Shown here piece by piece: positions 26,601 to 33,951 of a stretch of DNA of 64,000 nucleotides. The first letter of the stretch is position 1. Every line of letters begins with the position of its first letter. The DNA comes from Maricaulis sp965657935. GTDB taxonomy: Bacteria > Pseudomonadota > Alphaproteobacteria > Caulobacterales > Maricaulaceae. A program made the translations under genes and the position numbers. The stretch covers positions 50,132 to 114,131 of the forward strand of contig CBFHQE010000001.1 of assembly GCA_965657935.1 (NCBI GenBank). The letters run 5' to 3'. The notes under the pieces are model-generated. The model ran no database searches. It had not been told where the DNA came from and worked only from the letters and a program-made list of their open reading frames with translations.

Positions 26601-28558
26601 GCCCGGCCCTCGGCCATGGCCAGCAGGGCGCTTTCCAGCTCACCAGCGTATTCTTCGAGGGAGCGGCCTCTGAGCACATCGGATTTCATTTCGAAATCAT
26701 GCACATAAGCCCGGTCGAGTGCCTGACCTTCTTCGGCTCGGCGATCGACCGGGAAGCCCGTTTCCTGCACCACGACAAGACCGAGATTCTCCAACACCGG
26801 CATGACCCGGGACAGGGAGACCGGTTTCTGGATGCGATAGATCTTCAGCCGCAGCTCGTTATCAGCGTCATCCGGCTCGGTATAAACCCGGACCGCGACT
26901 TGTTTCGGGTCCGTCAGGCCCTCAATCTTGATGACGTCCTGGAGGGCTTCTTCGGGATCATACAGCTCGCGGTAACCTGCCTTGAAAGCACCTTCATAAG
27001 CGGGCATGCGCAAACGAACCCTGTCGGTCGCCGTGCGCCGCACATGGGTTTCGAAATCGTCTTCCCAGGTCCGGGCAAGCAGGGCGACACGACGCTCCAG
27101 CTCATCGACGTCCGGCTCAGGGTGATCAAACGGGTTCAGACCGATGATGTAGTGGACCCGCGCCAGCGGGCTGTCGCCGAATTGGGGATAATAGGCGGAC
27201 AAACGCCCCCCAAACGCGTCCCGGATCAGCTCACCCGCCTGTTCACGGACCTTCGAGTTATAGCGGTCACGCGGAACATAGAGCAGGGCGGAAACAAACC
27301 GGTCGAACTGGTCACGGCGAATGAAAAGCTTGGTACGCGGCCGGTCATTGAGATGAAGAATGCCCAGGCTGATTTCCAGCAGATCATTTTCATCGGTCTG
27401 GAACAGCTCGTCGCGTGGGTAGTTTTCGACCGTGTTGCGCAGTTTCTTGGCATTGTGCGTACCAGGCGTCTTGCCAGCGCGCTCGAGCACGCGGCGAACC
27501 TTGCGGCGGATCAGCGGGACATCGCTGGCGCTCTGGTCATAGGCTTCCGCCGTGAACAGGCCAACAAAACGGGCTTCACCAATAACCGCACCGTCTTCGC
27601 GATAACGTTTGACGCCGATATAATCCATGTAGACCCGACGGTGCACACGGCTCTTCATATTCGCCTTGGCGACGATGATCGGGGTCGGCTCGCGCAGGAA
27701 AGTCTCGATGGCCGGCGTCAGAACCGCCGGCTCGGAGCCCTTGCGCAGAACGTGGCGATCTGGATCACGAAGCACGCCACGACCGGTGTCCGTGCGCACG
27801 CGCGGCACACGACTCGCCATGGCGCCGTCTTCCTCGACTTCGAAATCATAGACCCGACAGCCCAGAAAGGCGAAATGGTCGTCGCGGATCCAGCGCAGGA
27901 ATTCCAGCGCTTCAGCCATCTCTTCCGGAGAGGCATGGCTAAGCGCGGCTTCAAGGTGAGCGATGGCTTCGTCCATCTGGGCGCGCATATCGGCCCAGTC
28001 CTCAACAGCCACACGGACATCATCCAATGTGCCGGTGACACCATCAATGAGACTTTGTTGGGACAAGTCATCGAGCGGTGGCAGGTGCACCTGGATCATG
28101 GATTCCGGCAGTATCCGCCCGCCTTCATCCACTCTCTCGCCCTGCTTGGCACGGCGGGCCTGAACAATAGGGTGGAACATGGCGATGATATCGTGGCCCT
28201 GGGCCCCGATTTCCGCCATGACGGAATCAACGATGAAAGGTCGGTCTCGACCGATGATTTCCAGAACGCTACGCGGCATTTCCGTGCCGTCTGCGCGTTC
28301 TGCAGGGCGCATGCGAATGAGAATTTCATCTCCCGGACGCTCACCACCGAGCATCCAGAATTCCAGGCTCATCTTGGCCAGGTCATCCGCAGAAACACCC
28401 TCCAGATCCTCGGAGAGTGCGTCATCAAAAATCTGAGAAAAAAAGGAGTTTCCGAGATCTCCGCATTCTTTTCCGAATGCGTCCTGCCAACGCTTGCGCG
28501 CAGCTTCCATGAACTCGGCGCGCGTATAGGCGTGCGCTACTCCGACGACCGCCCCCAT
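23633..28558 (-). CDS. gdhZ: NAD-specific glutamate dehydrogenase, 180-kDa class
   Basis: About 1,641 residues, the size of the large NAD-GDH class, deaminating glutamate to 2-oxoglutarate. The catalytic core carries FGPVARGGLRWSDRRDD and KNAVIVPVGSKGGF in the central third, with long N- and C-terminal regulatory regions. ATG at 28558 with AGGGAGA nine bases upstream is preferred; the longer frame adds 29 residues without support. In Caulobacter the orthologue GdhZ also links metabolism to FtsZ ring dynamics, which is family knowledge and not shown here. A long reading frame on the opposite strand is a shadow. Confidence 0.96.
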   Translation of the reverse strand: MGAVVGVAHAYTRAEFMEAARKRWQDAFGKECGDLGNSFFSQIFDDALSEDLEGVSADDLAKMSLEFWMLGGERPGDEILIRMRPAERADGTEMPRSVLEIIGRDRPFIVDSVMAEIGAQGHDIIAMFHPIVQARRAKQGERVDEGGRILPESMIQVHLPPLDDLSQQSLIDGVTGTLDDVRVAVEDWADMRAQMDEAIAHLEAALSHASPEEMAEALEFLRWIRDDHFAFLGCRVYDFEVEEDGAMASRVPRVRTDTGRGVLRDPDRHVLRKGSEPAVLTPAIETFLREPTPIIVAKANMKSRVHRRVYMDYIGVKRYREDGAVIGEARFVGLFTAEAYDQSASDVPLIRRKVRRVLERAGKTPGTHNAKKLRNTVENYPRDELFQTDENDLLEISLGILHLNDRPRTKLFIRRDQFDRFVSALLYVPRDRYNSKVREQAGELIRDAFGGRLSAYYPQFGDSPLARVHYIIGLNPFDHPEPDVDELERRVALLARTWEDDFETHVRRTATDRVRLRMPAYEGAFKAGYRELYDPEEALQDVIKIEGLTDPKQVAVRVYTEPDDADNELRLKIYRIQKPVSLSRVMPVLENLGLVVVQETGFPVDRRAEEGQALDRAYVHDFEMKSDVLRGRSLEEYAGELESALLAMAEGRAEDDGFNRLIVEIGVTWREAAFLRTCARYRQQTGLDPSQSIQEEALAANPGIAKGLLELARVKFDPEFDGDMKVRGDAVWEVSQSLREQLDAVASLDHDRALRRIFHLIEATLRTNFFQRDENGDPRPRISIKIASELLEELPLPKPYREIFVWAPDVEGVHLRFGPVARGGLRWSDRRDDFRTEVLGLVKAQQVKNAVIVPVGSKGGFYPKTLPRNGTRDEVFEAGREAYKTFIRGLLDITDNIVDDAVIRPDRSVCWDDEDPYLVVAADKGTATFSDTANGMAENEFDFWLGDAFASGGSAGYDHKKMGITARGAWESVKRHFRELGKDIQNEPFTVVGVGDMSGDVFGNGMLLSKQIRLIAAFDHRDIFIDPDPQDPVALWEERDRLFKLGRSSWQDYNQSLISKGGGIFPRSSKSITLTPEIKALTGLVDDSVGPTELIQALLKAEAELLWFGGIGTYVKATEEQHWEVGDKANDGLRINAEEVGAKVIGEGANLGFTQSARIEFSRYGGRANADFVDNSAGVDSSDHEVNIKILLRPVVRAGDMDRGSRDDLLESMTDDVADHVLQHNYDQTLALTMAEKTAVADLDAHERFMSRLEDLGQLDREVEFLPPADSIQTLKARGEGLTRPELAVLISYAKITLFDQLVASDLPDDEHFSSMLIHYFPDQLHKFTDGMDGHRLKREIISTLLANEMINLGGPTFIHRAIDSTAATVPSIARAFEAGRQVFGYAELTDQINALDNIVPARVQLQLHEEIIRLLRRQTYWLVRRNRNRSHTKAEPIRDVIDTYQPGVQHLRSMVHLIISDHERQGFEARRSAFVEAGAPEELARAVAELRPLTSSTDVIDMAISSDWPLAPTAFLYHAMGARFRFDRLRGMGQEVVSDLHWDRLAVRRLMEDFYASQQAMTASAMRFALQAGGSLAQGVEEPSREWAENLVEAWITVNEEEAGRVDSVQRQLDASGAWTLSKLAIASTQLGEMSGVAQP

Positions 28559-28724
28559 GGTGCAGATCTCCCTGACTGCTTTATTTTCCCGGAGCCTAGA
28601 CCTGTTTGCGCCGCGCGCAAGCCAAACCCGCCGCATATGCTGCAAACCGGATTTCGGAAAATGCAGGCGCTACGGCGTGTTAGCGGTCACGCAGATATTA
28701 GGGGGCTGGAGGGAAGAGAGACGA

Positions 28725-28762
28725 CGGCACCGCCGAGTAGGGACAGGGGAACCCGGCGGTGC
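28725..28762 (-). terminator. stem-loop between the small membrane ORF and gdhZ
   Basis: GGCACCGCCG (28725-28734) pairs perfectly with CGGCGGTGCC (28753-28762) over an 18-nt loop. It is downstream of the small leftward ORF at 28861-28959 and upstream of gdhZ, so it could end a short transcript. There is no T-run. Confidence 0.5.
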
Positions 28763-28860
28763 CTTCAGACCCCAATCGGCAGGCTGGGGGGACGCACGTT
28801 AGAGGCCTGATCGTCTCAACAGTTTCGAGTTCTAGGGGGAGGTCCCGAAACCGTGTTACG

Positions 28861-28959
28861 TCAACTTATGTAGAGACCGTTTGTCTGATTCCAAGAGGCA
28901 ACGGCGATAGAAGCCGTCAAAATCAAACCCGCGATCGCAACAGAGATAAAACGCGCCAT
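28861..28959 (-). CDS. candidate 32-residue small membrane protein
   Basis: ATG at 28959 opens 32 codons ending in TGA. The peptide starts MARFISVAIAGLILTASIAV, a short basic end followed by one hydrophobic segment, and finishes with a polar tail (SWNQTNGLYIS). GAGGG lies eight bases upstream of the start. A stem-loop lies about 100 bp downstream. It resembles the small single-span or signal-like peptides common in alphaproteobacteria. No family is recognised, and expression is unproven. Confidence 0.5.
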   Translation of the reverse strand: MARFISVAIAGLILTASIAVASWNQTNGLYIS

Positions 28960-29109
28960 ATCGATACCCTCGCTTTCTGGCAGCGGCGGGCGCTTTAACC
29001 GTCGCTGAAAACGATATGGGGGCCACAGATGGAATTTACACCCCTGAGGTTTTCACAGGTTTGTGAGGGCCTGCATGCCCCGGGTTCGCGACGATCAAAC
29101 CCGGCAGAT
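28960..29109. other. short intergenic stretch
   Basis: Between the small membrane ORF and the beta-barrel gene. It would hold the promoter of the small ORF. Nothing else is recognised. Confidence 0.4.
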
Positions 29110-30057
29110 CTAGTATCTCAGCGTCACCATTGAATAGCCGAACAGGCTTGTCGACGCATCCGGCGCACCGGGCGCGTCGTCAGCAAACTCACCTCGCTCG
29201 AAGATGGCGCCACCGAACTCCAGCTGCAGACGGTCGGGGATCATCCAATAGCGAAGACGCGTATCAAGATGATGGCCAACAAAACGGCCTGACTGCCCCG
29301 TCACATCTCGAAGTCGCCCATCTGTCCAGACATCCGTGGCAGAAGCCAGCCAACCCGCCTTGTACAGCACACGCAGGTCCAGCGCTGCGTCGCGCCGCAT
29401 GGTCAGGCGGATGCCGGGAGCCAGAATATTCTCGCGCCGCAGCGGGCCATGCATGCCCGTCTGGCCGAAATCCCGACGCCGCAATCCGTAGAGCAGATCA
29501 TATCGGCCCCAGTCTGCATCGCCCGCATCGCCGTCGCCCGAGGCATACTCGATTTCTGCAGACAACCGCGGAGACCAGGGCGACGTAAACGTATAGCCAA
29601 TCTCGGCATGGCCTGTTGCCGCAGAGACATCGCGCGCGGGCGCGGCGTCTGAGCGCGTTTCCGAACGCTCGCCCCACTGGACTGCTCCCTCGAAGTCGAA
29701 ATCCCAGCGCCCCGCCGCGGGCGCGCGATAGTACCGACCACCCAGGGTCAGCAATTGCCGATCAGCCGTTGCCAGGTCAGAACTGTCCGTCTCGTCGAGT
29801 GCAAACAAGAAGGCTTCGTACCGGGTGCGCGGCGCGCTCAGATTACGCTGATAGTGCAGGCCAAATTGGACGATTTCAACGAGATAGTGGAGATCACGGC
29901 CGCACATAACAGATATCGCTTCAACGTTAAGCAAAGGGTCGACGAGATTCTGTTCGACGGCGGACTTTACCATCCAGCGATGCGTCGCCTCATAGGTTTG
30001 AGCTTCATCACGATAACGAAAATTATCGATCACCGCCTCACACAGAAGGTCGCTCAT
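29110..30057 (-). CDS. alginate export-type outer-membrane barrel, apparently N-terminally truncated
   Basis: A 315-residue frame whose C-terminal 210 residues have the alternating strands of the Alginate_exp family (LTLGGRYYRAP, RLSAEIEYASGDGD, RLRYWMIPDRLQLEFGGAIFERGEF) and end in an aromatic residue after LFGYSMVTLRY, as barrels do. There is no signal peptide. The first 75 residues are rich in Cys, Met and Val and do not look like a barrel, and the protein is shorter than the 400-500 residues usual for the family. It is probably a degraded or 5'-truncated gene that still reads open. Confidence 0.7.
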   Translation of the reverse strand: MSDLLCEAVIDNFRYRDEAQTYEATHRWMVKSAVEQNLVDPLLNVEAISVMCGRDLHYLVEIVQFGLHYQRNLSAPRTRYEAFLFALDETDSSDLATADRQLLTLGGRYYRAPAAGRWDFDFEGAVQWGERSETRSDAAPARDVSAATGHAEIGYTFTSPWSPRLSAEIEYASGDGDAGDADWGRYDLLYGLRRRDFGQTGMHGPLRRENILAPGIRLTMRRDAALDLRVLYKAGWLASATDVWTDGRLRDVTGQSGRFVGHHLDTRLRYWMIPDRLQLEFGGAIFERGEFADDAPGAPDASTSLFGYSMVTLRY

Positions 30058-30514
30058 GTTCTCTCGTCCTGGTCAGACGAATTTATTAATACCAGTCATT
30101 TAGCGCGCTTGGGAAAACCCCGCGCAATCTTCGATTTCGTCAATCACAGCAGTACAACCCGCACCTTGAGTTGTGATTAAAACCCAACCTAACTTCAGGA
30201 ACCCACATAATCTAAAACTATCACCAGAGCAGGTGTTCGGTGTTCTTCGAAACATGGACATGGCGGCAAATTTTCCGATAGGCCAGCGTGTACAGCGGTA
30301 GATAGCGGAAATGTGGTCCGATCTGATTGGTAACCAGGTCGAGACATTCGGGTATAAACCCCGACATTTCTTTGAGCAGGTCGGAATAAGTTTACAACTG
30401 AGCGGTTCGCTGAAGAATTCATACCTGCGGGCGACCCTACGGACTGTATTGTATTCTGCCACCCATGACCAAAATGCGACATACTGAAATAAAGCCACAG
30501 AAATTGAGGACAAG
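30058..30514. other. AT-richer intergenic region
   Basis: A 457-bp region, noticeably lower in GC than its neighbours, with no supported gene. Several 58-137-codon frames on both strands lack family resemblance and ribosome sites. It may contain the decayed 5' part of the barrel gene and the promoter of the HTH regulator. Confidence 0.45.
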
Positions 30515-30901
30515 ATGAGTGCCAGAGGCCCGACGAGTATTGATCAGCATGTAGGCGCACGCCTGCGTCTGCGCCGAAGTTTGCTGGAGATGAGCCAGTC
30601 CGAGCTCGGCGAAAAACTCGGCGTAACCTTCCAGCAGGTCCAGAAGTACGAGCGCGGCACCAATCGCATTGGCGCCAGCCGTCTTTTCCATGTCGCCAAG
30701 GTCATGGAAGTCCCGGTCGCCTACTTCTTTGAAGGTCTGGATGAGAGCGGCAGTTCGGAGCTGAAGGGTGAAGATTCCGACACGCTCTATGATTTCATCG
30801 CCAGCCCGGATGGCCTGGCCTTGGCATCAGCCTTTTCCGGCATCAAGGACCAGACGGTCCGTCGCCGCGTCATTGACTTGCTGCGTTCCCTTTCGGAATA
30901 G
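30515..30901 (+). CDS. XRE-family helix-turn-helix regulator
   Basis: A 128-residue protein with one Cro/C1-type HTH at residues about 13-67 (GARLRLRRSLLEMSQSELGEKLGV, then FQQVQKYERGTNRI). This is a form found in many copies in alphaproteobacteria. The C-terminal half is a short helical extension ending VIDLLRSL. It is a single gene with a strong terminator 25 bp downstream. The target is unknown. Confidence 0.94.
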   Translation: MSARGPTSIDQHVGARLRLRRSLLEMSQSELGEKLGVTFQQVQKYERGTNRIGASRLFHVAKVMEVPVAYFFEGLDESGSSELKGEDSDTLYDFIASPDGLALASAFSGIKDQTVRRRVIDLLRSLSE

Positions 30902-30925
30902 CCGAGCAAACATCAAGATGAATTG

Positions 30926-30960
30926 AAGCCGAATGGGTTTGCCCCCGTTCGGCTTTTTTT
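30926..30960 (+). terminator. rho-independent terminator of the HTH gene
   Basis: AAGCCGAA and TTCGGCTT form the outer stem, and TGGG/CCCG extends it, followed by a run of T. It directly follows the regulator gene. Confidence 0.93.
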
Positions 30961-31049
30961 CTGCCGCTGAATTTCCTTCGCTCAGCCCCGGAGCCGTCTC
31001 ACACTGCGGGAATCCTGACACGGCTTGGCCCCGGCAACAGGAGAGCGAT

Positions 31050-31202
31050 ATGCGCAAGACCAGCGAAAATCCGACCCACTACGATACGAGCTACAGCTCG
31101 ATAGAGCTCCTGCATGGCACATTCCGCGCAAAGGCGGTCGCACGTGAACGCAAGCCGATACATGCCAGCGAGATACTCAAGAAGATCTTCAGGAAACTTT
31201 GA
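31050..31202 (+). CDS. hypothetical 50-residue protein
   Basis: ATG at 31050 follows AGGAGAGCG with good spacing and opens a 50-residue basic protein (MRKTSENPTHYDTSYSSIEL at the start, ILKKIFRKL at the end). The longer frame from 30933 crosses the HTH terminator region and is unlikely. The net positive charge and the amphipathic C-terminal helix are visible, but no family is recognised. It ends 8 bp before the 3' end of the oppositely oriented tRNA-Gly. Confidence 0.65.
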   Translation: MRKTSENPTHYDTSYSSIELLHGTFRAKAVARERKPIHASEILKKIFRKL

Positions 31203-31209
31203 AAAGGAA

Positions 31210-31284
31210 TGGAGCGGGCGATGAGATTCGAACTCACGACATTCACCTTGGCAAGGTGACGCTCTACCCCTGAGCTACGCCCGC
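31210..31284 (-). tRNA. tRNA-Gly(GCC)
   Basis: The reverse strand folds as a cloverleaf. The acceptor stem GCGGGCG/CGCCCGC is followed by a T discriminator and an encoded CCA. The D arm is GCTCAGGGGTAGAGC. The anticodon loop is CTTGCCAAG with anticodon GCC (31250-31252), and the T loop is GTTCGAATC. Confidence 0.98.
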
Positions 31285-31416
31285 TCAATGTTTGCAAGGC
31301 CGGGGCCCCGCTGGGGAGCGGGGTATATCGCGCAAACGGATAAGGAATGCAAGCCCCTCAAGCCGTTCTGATGCAGCGGCCTTGAAATGCCCACGCAGGC
31401 AGGCTTCAAAAGGGTT

Positions 31417-31938
31417 ATGCACAAGAGCCGACAAGACTTGTTCGACTTCCTGGATACGCTCGGGATCGCCCACTCCACTGTGGACCACGAACCCGTTTTC
31501 ACGGTCGAGGAAGGCCAGCACATCAAGGCCTCCATGCCGGGTGGGCACACGAAAAACCTCTTCCTCAGGGACAAGAAGGGGCGGATCGTGTTGATTTCCG
31601 CACTGGGCGAGACAAGGATCCGCATCAACAAGCTACATCAGGAGCTGGGCACGCAGCGCCTGTCTTTTGGCAAGGAAGATCTCCTCCAAGAAACGCTTGG
31701 CGTCAGGCCGGGCTCGGTCACCGCCTTCGCGCTCATCAATGATGTCGAGGCGCGGGTCCATATGGTGCTCGACAGTGCTCTGTTCGAACACGACATCGTC
31801 AATTTTCACCCACTGGCCAATAATGCCACGACGGCCATCGCCAGTAATGATCTGCTCAGGTTTGTCCGCGCAACAGGGCGCGAGCCCCTGGTTTTCGATT
31901 TCTCGCAGCTTGAATCCGGGGCTTCCGACACAGTTTGA
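31417..31938 (+). CDS. prolyl-tRNA synthetase-associated (YbaK/ProX) deacylase
   Basis: A protein of about 173 residues of the INS/YbaK superfamily that hydrolyses mischarged tRNA, most likely Ala-tRNA-Pro (ProXp-ala type). GGHTKNLFLRDKKG near residue 42 includes the conserved substrate-site lysine, and VDHEPVFTVEE precedes it. I chose ATG at 31417, preceded by AAAAGG, because it gives the family N-terminus (KSRQDLFDFLD). ATG at 31387 would add ten residues. Confidence 0.9.
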   Translation: MHKSRQDLFDFLDTLGIAHSTVDHEPVFTVEEGQHIKASMPGGHTKNLFLRDKKGRIVLISALGETRIRINKLHQELGTQRLSFGKEDLLQETLGVRPGSVTAFALINDVEARVHMVLDSALFEHDIVNFHPLANNATTAIASNDLLRFVRATGREPLVFDFSQLESGASDTV

Positions 31939-31997
31939 GATCTTGCACTCCCCGCCCTTTGCCGCCACTTAGAGGGTGAAACATACAAGGCAGACCC

Positions 31998-32909
31998 ATG
32001 ACGACGCTGAACGACCCAAACATCACCGGCACAGATGACCTGGTAAAGGACTCCACCGACCAGAGTTTCATGGCCGACGTCGTTGAACCTTCCAAGGACG
32101 TCCCGGTCCTGGTCGATTTCTGGGCGCCCTGGTGCGGCCCTTGCCGCCAATTGGGTCCGATGATCGAGCACGCGGTGCGCGAGTCCGAGGGCGCTGTCAA
32201 ACTGGTCAAGATCAATATCGACGAAAACCCTGGCATCGCTCAACAGCTGAGAGTGCAGTCCATTCCGGCGGTATTTGCCTTCAAGGACGGACAGCCGGTT
32301 GACGGGTTCATGGGCGCGCTTCCGGAAAGCCAGATCCGCGATTTCATTCGCCGGATTTCCGGTAATGGTCCCAGCGCAGAAGAATTACAGGCCTACGTCG
32401 AACAAGGCATGCAGGCGCTCCAGGCGAATGACCTTCAGGGCGCGTCCCAGGCCTTCGCTGCAGTCCTCCAGAATGACCAGAAAAACGTCGCGGCCCTCGC
32501 CGGCCTGGCGCGTGTCTGGATCCAGAGCGGCGACCTGGAGAAAGCCCGCCAGATCCTGGAACAGGTTCCGGACGCCGAGCGCTCCCACCCGGCCGTCGAA
32601 GGTGCCCAGGCCGCGATCGATCTGGCCTCAGGCGTACCCAGCGATGATGCCGAAACAGCCGCCTTGCGCCAGAAAGTCGCCGCCGATGCCAGCGACCTGC
32701 AGGCCCGCTTCGACCTCGCAGAGGCGCTGATCGCCGCCAGCGACCCGGCCGGTGCCGTGGATCAGCTGATCGCCATCACCGCACTAGATCGTGAATGGAA
32801 TGAACAGGCGGCCCGCACGCTCCTGCTCAAGGTTTTTGAAGCCGAAGGCCCGATGAGCGAAGTCACCCGTGATGGCCGCCGTCGCCTCTCCTCCATCCTG
32901 TTCTCATAG
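31998..32909 (+). CDS. cnoX: thioredoxin-TPR chaperedoxin
   Basis: A 303-residue protein with an N-terminal thioredoxin domain (active site WCGPC near residues 48-52) and a C-terminal tetratricopeptide-like helical region (about 130-300). This is the CnoX/YbbN architecture, a holdase that protects clients from over-oxidation and hands them to GroEL/DnaK. The CGPC motif is complete, so redox activity is expected, unlike E. coli CnoX, which has SxxC. The Trm112-like gene follows after 10 bp. Confidence 0.93.
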   Translation: MTTLNDPNITGTDDLVKDSTDQSFMADVVEPSKDVPVLVDFWAPWCGPCRQLGPMIEHAVRESEGAVKLVKINIDENPGIAQQLRVQSIPAVFAFKDGQPVDGFMGALPESQIRDFIRRISGNGPSAEELQAYVEQGMQALQANDLQGASQAFAAVLQNDQKNVAALAGLARVWIQSGDLEKARQILEQVPDAERSHPAVEGAQAAIDLASGVPSDDAETAALRQKVAADASDLQARFDLAEALIAASDPAGAVDQLIAITALDREWNEQAARTLLLKVFEAEGPMSEVTRDGRRRLSSILFS

Positions 32910-32919
32910 GGACCAGAAG

Positions 32920-33111
32920 ATGAGCGAAACACCGCAACATGTCGTCGACCCCAAATTGCTGGAAATCCTGGTCTGCCCGGTGACCCGCAGCACGCTGTCC
33001 TATGACAAGGACGCCCAGGAACTGATCTCCGAGAGCGCGGGTCTGGCCTATCCGATCCGCGATGGTATTCCGATCATGCTTCCCGACGAAGCCCGCCAGA
33101 TCGAGGACTGA
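32920..33111 (+). CDS. Trm112 family protein (UPF0434)
   Basis: A 63-residue protein with LLEILVCPVTRSTLSYD, then LAYPIRDGIPIMLPDEAR, the two halves of the UPF0434/YcaR-Trm112 signature. Only one Cys is present, so zinc binding as in eukaryotic Trm112 is unlikely. ATG at 32920 is chosen because upstream sequence in this frame lies in cnoX. The next gene starts 1 bp after the stop. Confidence 0.93.
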   Translation: MSETPQHVVDPKLLEILVCPVTRSTLSYDKDAQELISESAGLAYPIRDGIPIMLPDEARQIED

Positions 33112-33112
33112 C

Positions 33113-33412
33113 ATGCGCCCCTGGCCGACCGAGCTCCGTTTCAGCAAAGCCGACAAGGCTCTCATTGCCCGTTTCGACAATGAAGCCGAATTCTCCATTC
33201 CGTTTGAAACACTGCGCGTGGAAAGCCCCAGCGCCGAGGTTCAGGGCCACAGCCCGGACCAGAAAGTCACCGTGACCGGCAAGGAAAACGTCCACGTCAC
33301 CGCAGCTGAACCTGTCGGGCGCTATGCTGTACGGCTGATCTTTGACGATGGTCATGATAGTGGTCTGTTCACCTGGGACTATCTCTACGCGCTGGGAGAG
33401 GCGTCCCGCTGA
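33113..33412 (+). CDS. DUF971 family protein
   Basis: A 99-residue protein whose C-terminal GRYAVRLIFDDGHDSGLFTWDYLYALG is the DUF971 signature (related to the N-terminal domain of gamma-butyrobetaine hydroxylase). The family is found alone in bacteria, often near Fe-S or quinone genes; its function is unproven. It is packed between the Trm112-like and DsrE-like genes in one rightward group. Confidence 0.92.
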   Translation: MRPWPTELRFSKADKALIARFDNEAEFSIPFETLRVESPSAEVQGHSPDQKVTVTGKENVHVTAAEPVGRYAVRLIFDDGHDSGLFTWDYLYALGEASR

Positions 33413-33426
33413 TACAGGGGACGTAA

Positions 33427-33951
33427 ATGCTGGCCACGATTCTTGCCGCACTGATGCTGACAACCACCGGTCCTGACGATTTCACGACCGGGCCGCTTAT
33501 TTCGGATTTTGGCCCCAATGCCGAGGTTGAAGTCGAAATGCTGATCCCGGAGGGGTTTGTCTTTCGACACAGCTTTGATTTTGCCGCTGAGGCGGATGCC
33601 GGCGAACTCAACAGACATCTAGTCAGCGCGGCGCGTTTCCTGAACATGCACGCAAGGGCCGGGGTTTCAGCCGAGAATCTGAACCTGGCCATCGTTGTTC
33701 ATGGTGCGGGCGTTCACGATGTCGCCAACGCCGCCACCTACGGCGCACGCCATGAAGGCGCAGGCAACGCCAATACTGCCCTGATCGCCCGGCTCGTGGA
33801 GCATGGTGTTCGTATTTACGTCTGCGGGCAGAGTGCTGCCTATTACAATGTTGATACTGCGAGCCTGCTACCCGGTGTCGAAATGGCATTGTCAGCCATG
33901 ACCGCGCACGCCGTCCTGCAGTCGGAAGGCTATACGCTCAACCCATTCTAG
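33427..33951 (+). CDS. DsrE family protein with signal peptide
   Basis: A 174-residue protein with a short hydrophobic N-terminus and a DsrE/DsrF-like fold. ARFLNMHARAGVSAENLNLAIVVHG, then YVCGQSAAYYNV near residue 140, holds the single Cys at the position used for sulfur transfer in the family. It appears periplasmic, unlike cytoplasmic DsrE. The role in sulfur trafficking is inferred. Its stop overlaps the convergent monooxygenase stop by 4 bp (CTAG). Confidence 0.88.
   Translation: MLATILAALMLTTTGPDDFTTGPLISDFGPNAEVEVEMLIPEGFVFRHSFDFAAEADAGELNRHLVSAARFLNMHARAGVSAENLNLAIVVHGAGVHDVANAATYGARHEGAGNANTALIARLVEHGVRIYVCGQSAAYYNVDTASLLPGVEMALSAMTAHAVLQSEGYTLNPF

Noticed and set aside
26699..28810. 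703-codon forward reading frame
   Set aside because: It lies entirely antisense to gdhZ, shows no family resemblance and has the residue bias of a GC-rich shadow frame.
30311..30487. 58-codon forward frame (starts MWSDLIGNQVETFGY)
   Set aside because: No ribosome site, no family and ends just before the HTH regulator; probably chance in AT-richer DNA.
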